Positions 44,213 to 51,923 of a stretch of DNA of 64,000 nt are shown in pieces. The translations under genes and the position numbers were made by a program. The DNA is taken from positions 310,001-374,000 of the forward strand of contig JBKEET010000002.1 in assembly GCA_047777475.1 (NCBI GenBank). Direction: 5' to 3'. The notes under the pieces were generated by a model. The model did not search any database and had not been told where the DNA came from. It saw only the letters and a list, made by a program, of their open reading frames with translations. The DNA is from Sutterella sp047777475 (GTDB lineage: Bacteria; Pseudomonadota; Gammaproteobacteria; Burkholderiales; Burkholderiaceae_F). Each line of letters begins with the position of its first letter. The stretch's first letter is position 1.

Positions 44213-44635
44213 ATGAGCGAATCCAAGATCGTTTTCCTTTCGGGGCGGCTTTCCGCCGCGGCCCGCGATTTCCTGCAGCGCGCCCTTGAAGAAGAGGGCT
44301 ACGGCGACATGCAGACCTGCTACGGCGACGTCCTCGTGCGGCTCTATGAGCGCGACGGGCTCACCGTGACGGAGCTCGCGCGCCGCTCGCACCGCACGAA
44401 GTCGACGGTCTCGGTGCTCGTTGACAGGCTCGTCGCCATGGGAATGGTCGAGAAGCGCGCGAGCGAAAGCGATGCGCGCGCCGTGGGGGTGTGGCTCACG
44501 GCAAAGGGCGAAGCTTTCCGAGCTGTGATGGAGCGCATTTCCGACCGCCTCAACGAGCGGCTGCTGAAAGGCTTCACCGCTGCCGAGCGCACCCGGCTCG
44601 AGTACCTTCTCGAAATGGCGCTCGCCAATCTGTGA
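44213..44635 (+). CDS. MarR-family transcriptional regulator
   Basis: A 140-residue winged-helix repressor. The DNA-binding region is YERDGLTVTELARRSHRTKSTVSVLVDRLVAMGMVEKRASESDARA (in two blocks: the recognition helix KSTVSVLVDRL and the wing with DARAVGVWLT). The ATG at 44213 is chosen because the promoter -10 covers the ATG at 44204. Since transcription should begin near 44212, the mRNA would be leaderless or nearly so. Probable targets are itself and the downstream cupin gene. Confidence 0.9.
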   Translation: MSESKIVFLSGRLSAAARDFLQRALEEEGYGDMQTCYGDVLVRLYERDGLTVTELARRSHRTKSTVSVLVDRLVAMGMVEKRASESDARAVGVWLTAKGEAFRAVMERISDRLNERLLKGFTAAERTRLEYLLEMALANL

Positions 44636-44681
44636 AAGATTTTTTTACGGCGCTTGCAGCGCCGTTGTTTCGGGTTTTAAC

Positions 44682-44695
44682 GTTCGATAACGAAC
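44682..44695. promoter_or_regulatory. Second MarR operator, upstream of cupin gene
   Basis: GTTCG-ATAA-CGAAC. On the minus strand the wider site TTGTTCGTTATCGAAC matches the marR site TTGTTCGATGTCGAAC at 14 of 16 bases. It lies 20 bases before the cupin start, overlapping any promoter there. Confidence 0.78.
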
Positions 44696-44715
44696 AATTT
44701 ATCGGGAGACATACG

Positions 44716-45096
44716 ATGTCCGAGAATTTCAAGAAAGTCCACGTTGAAAGCGCTCCGCGCACGGAGCTTCACAACCTGCTCGGCCTCACGGGCGCCGAGG
44801 TGTCGGTGAACGAGCTGCCGGCGGGCGCCGCCGTGCCGTTCGTGCACAGGCACACCAAAAACGAGGAGCTCTACGGCGTGCTCGGCGGCCGCGGCGAGCT
44901 CTACATCGACGGCAAGGTGGTGCCGATCGCGGAGGGCGACTGGTTCCGCATTTCCCCGGAAGGCCACCGCGCGATCCATGCCGCCGCCGATTCGGGCCTG
45001 CGCTTCATCTGCATCCAGACCAAGGCGGGCAGCCTCGAAGGCTTCACGGCGGGCGACGCCCAGATGTGCGAGGACAAGGCGCCCTGGCTGAAGTGA
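44716..45096 (+). CDS. Cupin-domain protein, MarR-regulated
   Basis: A 126-residue single-domain cupin. Motif 1 is visible as PFVHRHTKNEELYGVLGGRGELYIDG, with His, His and Glu as metal ligands; motif 2 is GDWFRISPEGHRAIH with the last His. The start at 44716 follows CGGGAGACATACG. It may be a small metal-dependent enzyme or sensor-like protein; no substrate can be named. Palindromic operator sites before this gene and marR place both under one repressor, which suggests it handles the compound that MarR senses. Confidence 0.88.
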   Translation: MSENFKKVHVESAPRTELHNLLGLTGAEVSVNELPAGAAVPFVHRHTKNEELYGVLGGRGELYIDGKVVPIAEGDWFRISPEGHRAIHAAADSGLRFICIQTKAGSLEGFTAGDAQMCEDKAPWLK

Positions 45097-45112
45097 GCGC
45101 TTCGCACGCGTG

Positions 45113-45146
45113 AAAAAAGCCGGCACCGCCAGAAAGGCGGGCCGGC
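45113..45146 (-). terminator. Terminator for the AGCS gene
   Basis: GCCGGC-ACCGCC-AGAAA-GGCGG-GCCGGC hairpin with a U-run on the minus strand side (45113-45118). Confidence 0.65.
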
Positions 45147-45166
45147 ACTGAAAATTTTTTCAGCAG

Positions 45167-45197
45167 GCGGACCCGCGCGAAGCGGGCCCGCTTTTTT
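45167..45197 (+). terminator. Terminator for the cupin gene
   Basis: GCGGACCCGC-GCGAA-GCGGGCCCGC followed by TTTTTTG. Together with the preceding hairpin it separates the convergent cupin and AGCS genes. Confidence 0.82.
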
Positions 45198-45217
45198 GCT
45201 GGCCGCGGGAAAAGGCC

Positions 45218-46786
45218 TCAGGCCTTGTCCATGGGCGAAGCGCTGCTTTCCGCGGCGCCGGAGGCGGCGTCAGAGGCAGGCTGCTGCGCATCGGGCCTCG
45301 GCGCATCGCCGGGGCGGCGGCTGCGGCGCAGGTTCGCGAAGCGGCGGCGACGGCGCTGGCCGTGCTGGCGCTCGGTCTGCTCGGGCACGAACGACACGGG
45401 GTTCGCGGCGAGCGCGCCGTAGGCCGGGGTCTTGCCCTGCAGGAAGTTGTTCTCGTAGTCGTCAAGCGCCTTGCCGACGAGCTTCGAGAGCCCGAGCAGC
45501 GCGATGAGGTTCGGGATGACCATCAGGCCGTTGAAGAGGTCGGCGAGCTCCCAGACCAGGGTGACCTGGAGGAACGAGCCGAGCATCAGGAAGGCGAGGA
45601 CGATCACGCGGTAGACCGGCACCAGGCGCTGCCCGAACAGGTACTTGACGTTCTGCTCGGCAAAGAAGTACCAGCCGACGATCGTCGAGAACGCGAAGAA
45701 AAGCAGGCAGATCGCCACGAAGCCGTTGCCGATCGACCCGAGGCCGACGGTGAAGGCCTTCTGCGTGAGCGCGATTCCCGTCGTCTGGCCGTCGATGGCG
45801 CCCGTGCAGAGGATCACGAGCGCGGTCATGTTGAGCACGACGAAGGTGTCGATGAAGAGGCCGACGATGGCCGCCAGGCCCTGCTGCACCGGGTGCTTGA
45901 CGCGGGCCACGGCGTGCGCGTGCGGGGTCGAGCCCATGCCCGCCTCGTTGGAGAACAGGCCGCGGGCGACGCCGTAGCGGATGGCTTCCTTGATCGTGGC
46001 GCCGATCACGCCGCCGGTGGCGGCGCTCGGGTTGAAGGCGCCAACGAAGATCATCTCAAAGGCCTTGAGGATCATGTCCCAGTGGCCGAAGATGACCGTG
46101 AGCGAGCCGATGATGTAGACGAGCGCCATGAGCGGGACCATCTTCTCGGTGACCGAGGCGATGCGGCGGATGCCGCCGATGAAGATGAAGCCCGCGAGCA
46201 TGAAGATCACGATGCCCGTGAGCCAGGTCGGCACGTCGAAGGCCGTCTTGAAGGCATCAGCAATCGAGTTGGCCTGCACCATGTTGCCGATGAAGCCGAG
46301 CGCGATGATGATCGCCACCGAGAAGAAGGCGGCGAGCGCCTTGCTGCCGAGGCCGTAGCGGATGTAGTAGGCCGGGCCGCCGGTGACGTGGCCCGACGGG
46401 TCGCGCGTGCGGAAGAGCTGCGCGAGCACCGCCTCGGAGAAGATCGTGGCCATGCCGAAGAAGGCGGCGAGCCACATCCAGAAGATCGCGCCCGGGCCGC
46501 CCATGGCGATGGCGGTAGCCACGCCGGCGAGGTTGCCCGTGCCGATCTGGGCGGCAATGGCGGTGGCAAGGGACTGGAAGGAGGACATGCCTTCCTTGCC
46601 GGCCTTCTTGCCGAAGATCTTGAAGTCGCCGAAAACCTGGCGCATGGCGGCGCCGAAGCGCCTGATCTGCACGAAGTGCAGCTTGAAGGTGAAGTAAATG
46701 CCCGTTCCGACGAGGAGCGGGATAAGGCAGTAAATGCCCCAGAGCAGGCTGTTGATGCTCTGTACGATTTGAGTGGCTTGATCCAC
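45218..46786 (-). CDS. Alanine/glycine:cation symporter (AGCS family)
   Basis: A 522-residue sodium-coupled importer of alanine or glycine. AGCS motifs are SFQSLATAIAAQIGTGNLAGVATAIAMGGPGAIFWMW (in parts), GGPAYYIRYGL, and FSNEAGMGSTPHAHAVA. Eleven or so helices precede a C-terminal cytoplasmic tail with Arg-rich QRRRRRFANLRRSRR. The start is GTG at 46786, placed by AGGGAGAAAACT and by the family N-terminus (TQIVQSINSLLWG); the longer reading upstream has no signal or homology. Confidence 0.93.
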   Translation of the reverse strand: MDQATQIVQSINSLLWGIYCLIPLLVGTGIYFTFKLHFVQIRRFGAAMRQVFGDFKIFGKKAGKEGMSSFQSLATAIAAQIGTGNLAGVATAIAMGGPGAIFWMWLAAFFGMATIFSEAVLAQLFRTRDPSGHVTGGPAYYIRYGLGSKALAAFFSVAIIIALGFIGNMVQANSIADAFKTAFDVPTWLTGIVIFMLAGFIFIGGIRRIASVTEKMVPLMALVYIIGSLTVIFGHWDMILKAFEMIFVGAFNPSAATGGVIGATIKEAIRYGVARGLFSNEAGMGSTPHAHAVARVKHPVQQGLAAIVGLFIDTFVVLNMTALVILCTGAIDGQTTGIALTQKAFTVGLGSIGNGFVAICLLFFAFSTIVGWYFFAEQNVKYLFGQRLVPVYRVIVLAFLMLGSFLQVTLVWELADLFNGLMVIPNLIALLGLSKLVGKALDDYENNFLQGKTPAYGALAANPVSFVPEQTERQHGQRRRRRFANLRRSRRPGDAPRPDAQQPASDAASGAAESSASPMDKA

Positions 46787-47150
46787 AGTTTTCTCCCTGA
46801 GAGAGGTTTCATCCGGTCTGCGCTGCCGGCGGATGTAGCTTTTCTTGTGGGCCGGCGGCTCCGTCCGGAGCCGGAGAGTGCACCCGCGAAAAATAAGGAC
46901 CGGGCTGCTCATAGGCAGCATTCGCGTGTCCGGGGCGCGGGGCCTCGGGAAGCATTCTAGAAAGGGAGTGCGCGGCGCCGTCTCGCCAAAAGTACCGCAT
47001 TGAGGGGATGCAATATTTTGTTGCAGATACGGAAATATCTGGGCGGCAGACGTTTCTGCGGATGCGAGCGCTTATGCCGTAAAAAAGGCGAAAAGCGCTT
47101 TTGTTGCGGGGACTCAGCCCCCGGCAGGGGTTTGCTTTAGGACAAAGTGA
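46787..47150. other. Gene-free region upstream of the AGCS gene
   Basis: No gene is seen in these 364 bases. On the minus strand it must carry the AGCS promoter and leader. AACCTCTCTCAGGGAG next to the start recalls part of a glycine riboswitch, but the other conserved elements are absent (see rejected items). The right third is AT-richer (GCAATATTTTGTTGCAGATACGG). Confidence 0.5.
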
Positions 47151-47675
47151 CTAGTGCCCGAGGGCGCCCGCCTTAAACAGCGCTTCGGCGAGCACGGGAT
47201 CGGCCGCGGCCACGCCCATGCGCTTCATGCGGCGGCCGGCCCTGAGCACGAGCTTGTCCTTGCTCACGAGGAGGACGGCGCCGCCGCCCGCCGCGAGCTC
47301 GAGGAACTTCTGGTCGAGGGGATCGCGGCAGCGCACCGTGAGCGCGGCGGCGGCGCGCTCAACGTCTTTTTCATCGGCGGGGACGCTGCGGCGGCACCAG
47401 GCCTGCGCGGCGGCGAGGGCCTTTTCTTCGGAACCGAGGAAATGCGGCCGCGAGAGCACCTCGGCGAGCTCGACCAGGCAGGCCTCGTCGCGCAGCGCAA
47501 AGAGCGCGCCCGAGCGCAGCGCTTCATCGAGCCAGGCCGAGCGGGGATCGTGCCAGAAGACGAGGTCGAGCACCACGTTGGTGTCGATGACGCAGGGGAG
47601 CCCGCGGGGCCCGGGCCCTTTTTCGCTTCGGTTCATCGCGGCCGCGGCCGCGATCATGGATTCGCTCAGAGGCAT
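47151..47675 (-). CDS. PIN-domain protein, putative ribonuclease toxin (PIN_3 type)
   Basis: A 174-residue PIN-fold protein. The first catalytic Asp is in LPCVIDTNVVLDLVF (Asp-31). LVELAEVLSRPHF, then CRDPLDQKFLELA with two Asp, and the end LLVSKDKLVL follow the pattern of PIN proteins annotated as toxin components. No antitoxin-like gene adjoins it on either side, so it is an orphan. Some chromosomal PIN_3 proteins may serve RNA metabolism without a partner. An internal ATG (MNRSEKG, 47636) is an alternative start. Confidence 0.85.
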   Translation of the reverse strand: MPLSESMIAAAAAMNRSEKGPGPRGLPCVIDTNVVLDLVFWHDPRSAWLDEALRSGALFALRDEACLVELAEVLSRPHFLGSEEKALAAAQAWCRRSVPADEKDVERAAAALTVRCRDPLDQKFLELAAGGGAVLLVSKDKLVLRAGRRMKRMGVAAADPVLAEALFKAGALGH

Positions 47676-47817
47676 GGAGTTGGCAACGAAATGTATTTTC
47701 GAGGGGCCGCCCGCAGGAGGGCCGGCAAAAATATGCTAAGTTTAGCGATCGCCGCGGGAGACTGCCTTCCCGCGCGCTCCGGGCGCCCCCGGACAGGGCG
47801 CTTTTCTCACCTTGACC

Positions 47818-49377
47818 ATGGAATTCCTTCTCGATCCCTCCCTTTGGGCCGGTCTGCTCACGCTCATCGTTCTTGAAATCGTTCTGGGCGTCGACAACCT
47901 CGTTTTCATCGCCATCATCGCCAAGAAGCTGCCCGAGCGGCTCGTGAGCCGGGCGCTCTACACGGGCCTCGCGCTCGCGCTCGTGCTCCGGCTCGGCTTC
48001 CTTTCCGTGATGGCCTGGCTCGCGGGCCTCACCGAGCCGCTCTTCAGCGTGATGGGGCACGCGTTCTCGCTGCGCGACCTGATCCTGCTCGGCGGCGGCC
48101 TCTTCCTCGTCTACAAGGCGACGACCGAGCTGCACGAGCGGCTCGAGGCGCCCGCGGCCAAGGAAGAAAAGGAAGAGGTCCGCAGGGCCGGCCCGAGCTT
48201 TGCCGCCGTCATCGTGCAGATCCTCCTGATCGACATGGTCTTCTCGCTCGATTCGATCATCACCGCCATCGGCATGGTCGACAGCCTCGGCATCATGATG
48301 ACGGCCGTCGTCGTCGCCATGGGCATCATGATCCTGGCGAGCCGCCCGCTCACCGAATTCGTCAACGCGCACCGCACCGTGGTGATCCTCTGCCTTTCGT
48401 TCCTGCTGATGATTGGCTTCAGTCTCATCGCAGACGCTTTCGGCGTGCACGTCCCGAAGGGCTACCTCTATGCGGCGATCGGCTTCTCGATCCTGATCGA
48501 GTTCTTCAACCAGGTCGCGCAGCGCAACTCCGAGAAGGCCCTGCTGCGGCTGCCGTTCCGCGAGCGCACCACGATGGCGATCGTCAACCTCATGAGCGGC
48601 AGCGGCCCCGAGATCGAGCTCACCGACGCCGAGGGCCGGCCCGAGCAGAAGGCCGACCGCTTCGCGAGCGAGGAGCGCAACATGGTCGAGGGCGTGCTCA
48701 CGCTCGCCGACCGCAGCATCAAGACGATCATGACGCCGCGCAGCGACATCGCCTGGATTAACGTGCGCCGCAGCTTCGGCGAGATCATGCGCGGCGTGCA
48801 CGACGCGCCGCACAGCAATTTCCCCGTGGGCGACGGCAGCCTCGACCGGCTCATCGGCCTGGCGGGCGCGAAGGACCTCGTCGGCCTCACGTCCGAGGAC
48901 GGCACGGAGGCGATCCGCGGCATCGCCGAAAAGCACCGCCCGCTCCTCGTGCCGGAGACGATCAGCATCATCCGGCTCATGCGCGAGATCAAGAAGAACC
49001 ACGCCACGCTCGCGCTCGTGGCGGACGAGTTCGGCGTAATCCAGGGCCTGGTGACCGTGCACGACATCCTCGAGGCGATCGCGGGCGACTTCCCCGAGGG
49101 CGGCGAGCACGCCCTCGTTGAGCCTTCGGGCGACGGGTGGACGGCCGACGGGAACGCCGACCTGCTCCTGATCGAGCAGGTCTGCGGGGCCGACGGGCTG
49201 CTCAAGCCGGGCGCGGGCTACGCGACCGTGGCGGGGCTCATGCTCGAGCGCCTCGGGCGGCTGCCGCGCCGGGGCGAGAAAATCGAGGAAGCGGGCCTCG
49301 TGATCGAGGCGGAAGCGGTTACAAAAAGAAGCATAGAACGCGTGAAGATTACTCGCGCTCAGGCTTTTCAAGCCTGA
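47818..49377 (+). CDS. TerC-family membrane protein with CBS pair and CorC/HlyC domain
   Basis: A 519-residue protein like E. coli YoaE/YegH. The N-terminal TerC domain has seven helices with paired acidic motifs LEIVLGVDNLVFIAII and LIDMVFSLDSIITAIGMV. Two CBS domains follow (IMTPRSDIAWINV; LVADEFGVIQGLVTVHDILEAI), and then the CorC_HlyC transporter-associated domain. TerC proteins act in metal (Mn) export or envelope stress. The start is ATG 47818, in an ACC context without a strong ribosome binding site. It is divergent from the PIN gene. Confidence 0.92.
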   Translation: MEFLLDPSLWAGLLTLIVLEIVLGVDNLVFIAIIAKKLPERLVSRALYTGLALALVLRLGFLSVMAWLAGLTEPLFSVMGHAFSLRDLILLGGGLFLVYKATTELHERLEAPAAKEEKEEVRRAGPSFAAVIVQILLIDMVFSLDSIITAIGMVDSLGIMMTAVVVAMGIMILASRPLTEFVNAHRTVVILCLSFLLMIGFSLIADAFGVHVPKGYLYAAIGFSILIEFFNQVAQRNSEKALLRLPFRERTTMAIVNLMSGSGPEIELTDAEGRPEQKADRFASEERNMVEGVLTLADRSIKTIMTPRSDIAWINVRRSFGEIMRGVHDAPHSNFPVGDGSLDRLIGLAGAKDLVGLTSEDGTEAIRGIAEKHRPLLVPETISIIRLMREIKKNHATLALVADEFGVIQGLVTVHDILEAIAGDFPEGGEHALVEPSGDGWTADGNADLLLIEQVCGADGLLKPGAGYATVAGLMLERLGRLPRRGEKIEEAGLVIEAEAVTKRSIERVKITRAQAFQA

Positions 49378-49452
49378 AAAAGTGTGGGCATAATACGGCC
49401 GTTGCAGCCCGGGAATCCTTCCGGGCTCCATTTTTTTCAGGATGAAAAAATC

Positions 49453-50100
49453 ATGAACGAAATGCTGGCTATTGCACGCCGCCGCTACACGGCAAAGCAC
49501 TATGACCCGAACCGCCGCATCAGCGACAAGGATTTCGCCGATCTCATGGAGATCGTCCGGCTTGCGCCCTCGTCCATCAACTCGCAGCCGTGGCACTTCT
49601 TCTACGCCGACACGAAGGAAGCCAAGGAAAAGATCCTCCCGGCCGTGCTCGACTTCAACATCGAGCGCGTGCGCGATGCGAGCCACGTGGTGGTCTTTGC
49701 GGTGCACGACGACCTCGACGAGGCCTTCCTCAGGCACATCGTCGACAAGGAAACGGCCGATGGGCGGCTCCCGACGGCGGAGCTCCGCAAGGAGCGCATG
49801 GAAAGCGCCGTCTACTTTGTCGACCAGCACCGCACCGACCCGCACGGCGTCTTCGAGTGGGAGGCCCGCCAGGCCTACATCGCGCTCGGCACGCTCGTCT
49901 TCGCGGCCGCGGGCATGGGCATCGACTCCACGAGCATCGAAGGCGTTGATTTCGCGAAGCTGGACGGGATCCTCGGGCTGCGCGAGAAGGGCCTGCGCAG
50001 CGTCCTCATGGCGAGCCTCGGGTACCGCGCGGCCAACGACGGCAATGCGACGCGCCCGAAGTCGCGCCTTGAGATGAAGGACATCCTCACGCGCATCTGA
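49453..50100 (+). CDS. Nitroreductase-family flavoprotein, paralogue 1
   Basis: A 215-residue FMN-dependent NAD(P)H nitroreductase of the NfsB type. It begins MNEMLAIARRRYTAKHYDP. The FMN-phosphate basic residues are in RRRYTAKHYD, followed by RLAPSSINSQPWHFFYA and ALGTLVFAAAGMGIDSTSIEG. It reduces nitroaromatics or quinones using NAD(P)H as far as the family shows. It is the first of three tandem paralogues of identical length, each with its own terminator. Confidence 0.93.
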   Translation: MNEMLAIARRRYTAKHYDPNRRISDKDFADLMEIVRLAPSSINSQPWHFFYADTKEAKEKILPAVLDFNIERVRDASHVVVFAVHDDLDEAFLRHIVDKETADGRLPTAELRKERMESAVYFVDQHRTDPHGVFEWEARQAYIALGTLVFAAAGMGIDSTSIEGVDFAKLDGILGLREKGLRSVLMASLGYRAANDGNATRPKSRLEMKDILTRI

Positions 50101-50122
50101 CGCTTTTTGCGAATCCGTGCAG

Positions 50123-50167
50123 GAGGCGGCGCGCCGGACAAGGCTCCGGCGCGCCGCCTCTGTTTTT
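50123..50167 (+). terminator. Terminator after nitroreductase 1
   Basis: A perfect 16-bp stem (GAGGCGGCGCGCCGGA / TCCGGCGCGCCGCCTC) followed by TGTTTTT. Confidence 0.88.
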
Positions 50168-50283
50168 CCGGGCTGCGGCAGAGGGCTTTCCGGTTGATGC
50201 GCTGCGGGTGAAAAAACTAGAATCGATTTCATGCCTGCGGCCGATCCCGGCCGCAGGGAAAACAACATCAAGGAAAACCGATC

Positions 50284-50931
50284 ATGAACGAAATGCTCGA
50301 GATTGCCAAGCGCCGCTACACGACGAAACATTACGACCCGGCCAAGCGCATCAGCGACAAGGACTTTGCGGACCTCATGGAGATCGTCCGCCTGGCGCCG
50401 ACGTCGGTCAACTCGCAGCCCTGCCATTTCTTCTACGCCGACACGAAGGAAGCCAAGGAAAAGCTCTTCCCGGCGTTCCCCGACTTCAACATCGACCGCG
50501 TGCGCGATGCGAGCCACGTGGTGATCTTCACCGTGCGCGCCGACTTGAACGAAGACCACATCCGGCGCGTCATCGACAAGGAGGAGGCCGACGGCCGCTT
50601 CCCGAACGCGCAGTTCAAGAAAGACCGCTTCGAGCACTGCATGGCGTTCGTGAACCTGCACCACACGTTCCCGCAGGAAATGCACGAGTGGGAAGCCCGC
50701 CAGGCCTACATCGCGCTCGGCACGCTCGTTTTCGCCGCGGCCGGCATGGGCATCGACTCGACCTGCATCGAGGGCCTCGACCCGGCCAAGGTCGACGAGA
50801 TCCTCGGCCTGCGCGAGAAGGGCTTCCGCACCGTCTGCGCGGCGAGCCTCGGGTATCGCGCCGCGAACGACGGCAATGCGTCGCGCCCGAAGTCCCGCCT
50901 TGAGATGAAGGACATCCTCACGCGCCTCTGA
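50284..50931 (+). CDS. Nitroreductase-family flavoprotein, paralogue 2
   Basis: A 215-residue paralogue starting MNEMLEIAKRRYTTKHYDP. It keeps the FMN motifs but has CHFFYA in place of WHFFYA at the active-site strand, and LHHTFPQEMHEWEARQ where paralogue 1 has QHRTDPHGVFEWEARQ. Both changes lie near the substrate channel, so its specificity probably differs. Upstream, TTGATG-N18-TAGAAT offers a promoter, shared in form with paralogue 3 (TAGAATCGA). Confidence 0.93.
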   Translation: MNEMLEIAKRRYTTKHYDPAKRISDKDFADLMEIVRLAPTSVNSQPCHFFYADTKEAKEKLFPAFPDFNIDRVRDASHVVIFTVRADLNEDHIRRVIDKEEADGRFPNAQFKKDRFEHCMAFVNLHHTFPQEMHEWEARQAYIALGTLVFAAAGMGIDSTCIEGLDPAKVDEILGLREKGFRTVCAASLGYRAANDGNASRPKSRLEMKDILTRL

Positions 50932-50954
50932 CGCATCCCTGTCTCTCTGCATAA

Positions 50955-50989
50955 GGGCGGCTCGCCGGAACTTTCCGGCGGGCCGCCTT
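50955..50989 (+). terminator. Terminator after nitroreductase 2
   Basis: GGGCGGCTCGCCGGA / TCCGGCGGGCCGCC stem, followed by a CT-rich stretch. Confidence 0.75.
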
Positions 50990-51126
50990 CCTTTCCTGCC
51001 CGCCCGGGCGTTCCTGAGGCATTGGACTTATTGCCCCGCGGTCCGGGCGAAATCTAGAATCGAAACCGCGCCTGCGGCCGCAGGGGCCGCAGTGCAGGCT
51101 GAAGAAAACAACAAGGAGATCCGATC

Positions 51127-51774
51127 ATGAACGAAATGCTTGAAATCGCCAAGCGCCGCTACGCGACGAAACATTACGACCCGACCAAGCGCATCAGCGA
51201 CAAGGACATGGCCGACCTGCTCGAGATCCTGCGGCTCTCGCCCTCGGGCGTCAACGTGCAGCCGTGGCACTTCTTCGTCGCCGGCACGCAGGCCGCGCGC
51301 GAGCGTTTGATGCCGGCGTTTTACGATTTCAACATTCCCCGCGTCCGCGACGCGAGCCACGTGATCGTGTTTGCGGTGAGGACGTCGCTCGACGACGCGT
51401 TCCTGCACCACGTCATCGACAAGGAAGACGCCGACGGGCGCTTTGCCAACGCGCAGCTCAAGGAAGACCGCTACGAGCACGCCCGCCGCTTCGTGGTCAT
51501 GCACCGCGAGGATCCGCGCGAGTGCTATTCGTGGGCGACGCACCAGGCCTACATCGCGCTCGGCACGCTCGTTTACGCGGCCGCGGGCATGGGCATCGAC
51601 TCGACCTGCATCGAAGGGCTCGACTTTGCGAAGATGGACGAGATTCTCGGGCTTCGCGAAAAGGGCCTTCGCACCGCCGTGGCGGTGAGCCTCGGGTACC
51701 GCGCCGCGAACGACGGCAACGCGACGCGCCCCAAGTCGAGGCTCGATGCGAAAGAAATTTTCACTTTTCTCTGA
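51127..51774 (+). CDS. Nitroreductase-family flavoprotein, paralogue 3
   Basis: A 215-residue paralogue starting MNEMLEIAKRRYATKHYDP. It is the most divergent in the middle: SPSGVNVQPWHFFVAGTQAAR and the segment MHREDPRECYSWATHQ. The C-terminal half (LGTLVYAAAGMGIDSTCIEGLDF) is close to paralogue 2. AAGGAGATCCGATC precedes the ATG. Confidence 0.93.
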   Translation: MNEMLEIAKRRYATKHYDPTKRISDKDMADLLEILRLSPSGVNVQPWHFFVAGTQAARERLMPAFYDFNIPRVRDASHVIVFAVRTSLDDAFLHHVIDKEDADGRFANAQLKEDRYEHARRFVVMHREDPRECYSWATHQAYIALGTLVYAAAGMGIDSTCIEGLDFAKMDEILGLREKGLRTAVAVSLGYRAANDGNATRPKSRLDAKEIFTFL

Positions 51775-51798
51775 TTGATACATTTGCCTAACGCAGAC

Positions 51799-51836
51799 GC
51801 GGCTCCGGAAGCTCACGCTCCGGGGCCGCATTTGTT
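51799..51836 (+). terminator. Terminator after nitroreductase 3
   Basis: GCGGCTCCGGAAGC...GCTCCGGGGCCGC hairpin followed by ATTTGTT. Confidence 0.7.
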
Positions 51837-51923
51837 AGACTTTCGGCCGCGGGCACAGCCCCCAAAAGGGCGTTCTGCCGGCGGCGCGGCGGCGCATCCG
51901 CCGTAACGGTGAGGAGCATTTCC

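Noticed and set aside
46787..46900. Possible glycine riboswitch before the AGCS symporter (GATGAAACCTCTCTCAGGGAG on the minus strand, split in two parts)
   Set aside because: Only the CTCTCAGG-like end resembles the aptamer. The GCCGAAGGAGCAA-type core and second aptamer are missing, and CTCTCTCAGGGAG is better explained as a small hairpin plus ribosome binding site.
47524..50952. Very long minus-strand frame (over 1100 codons) opposite the TerC and nitroreductase genes
   Set aside because: Runs antisense through several clear genes and intergenic terminators. It has no domain and no ribosome binding site.
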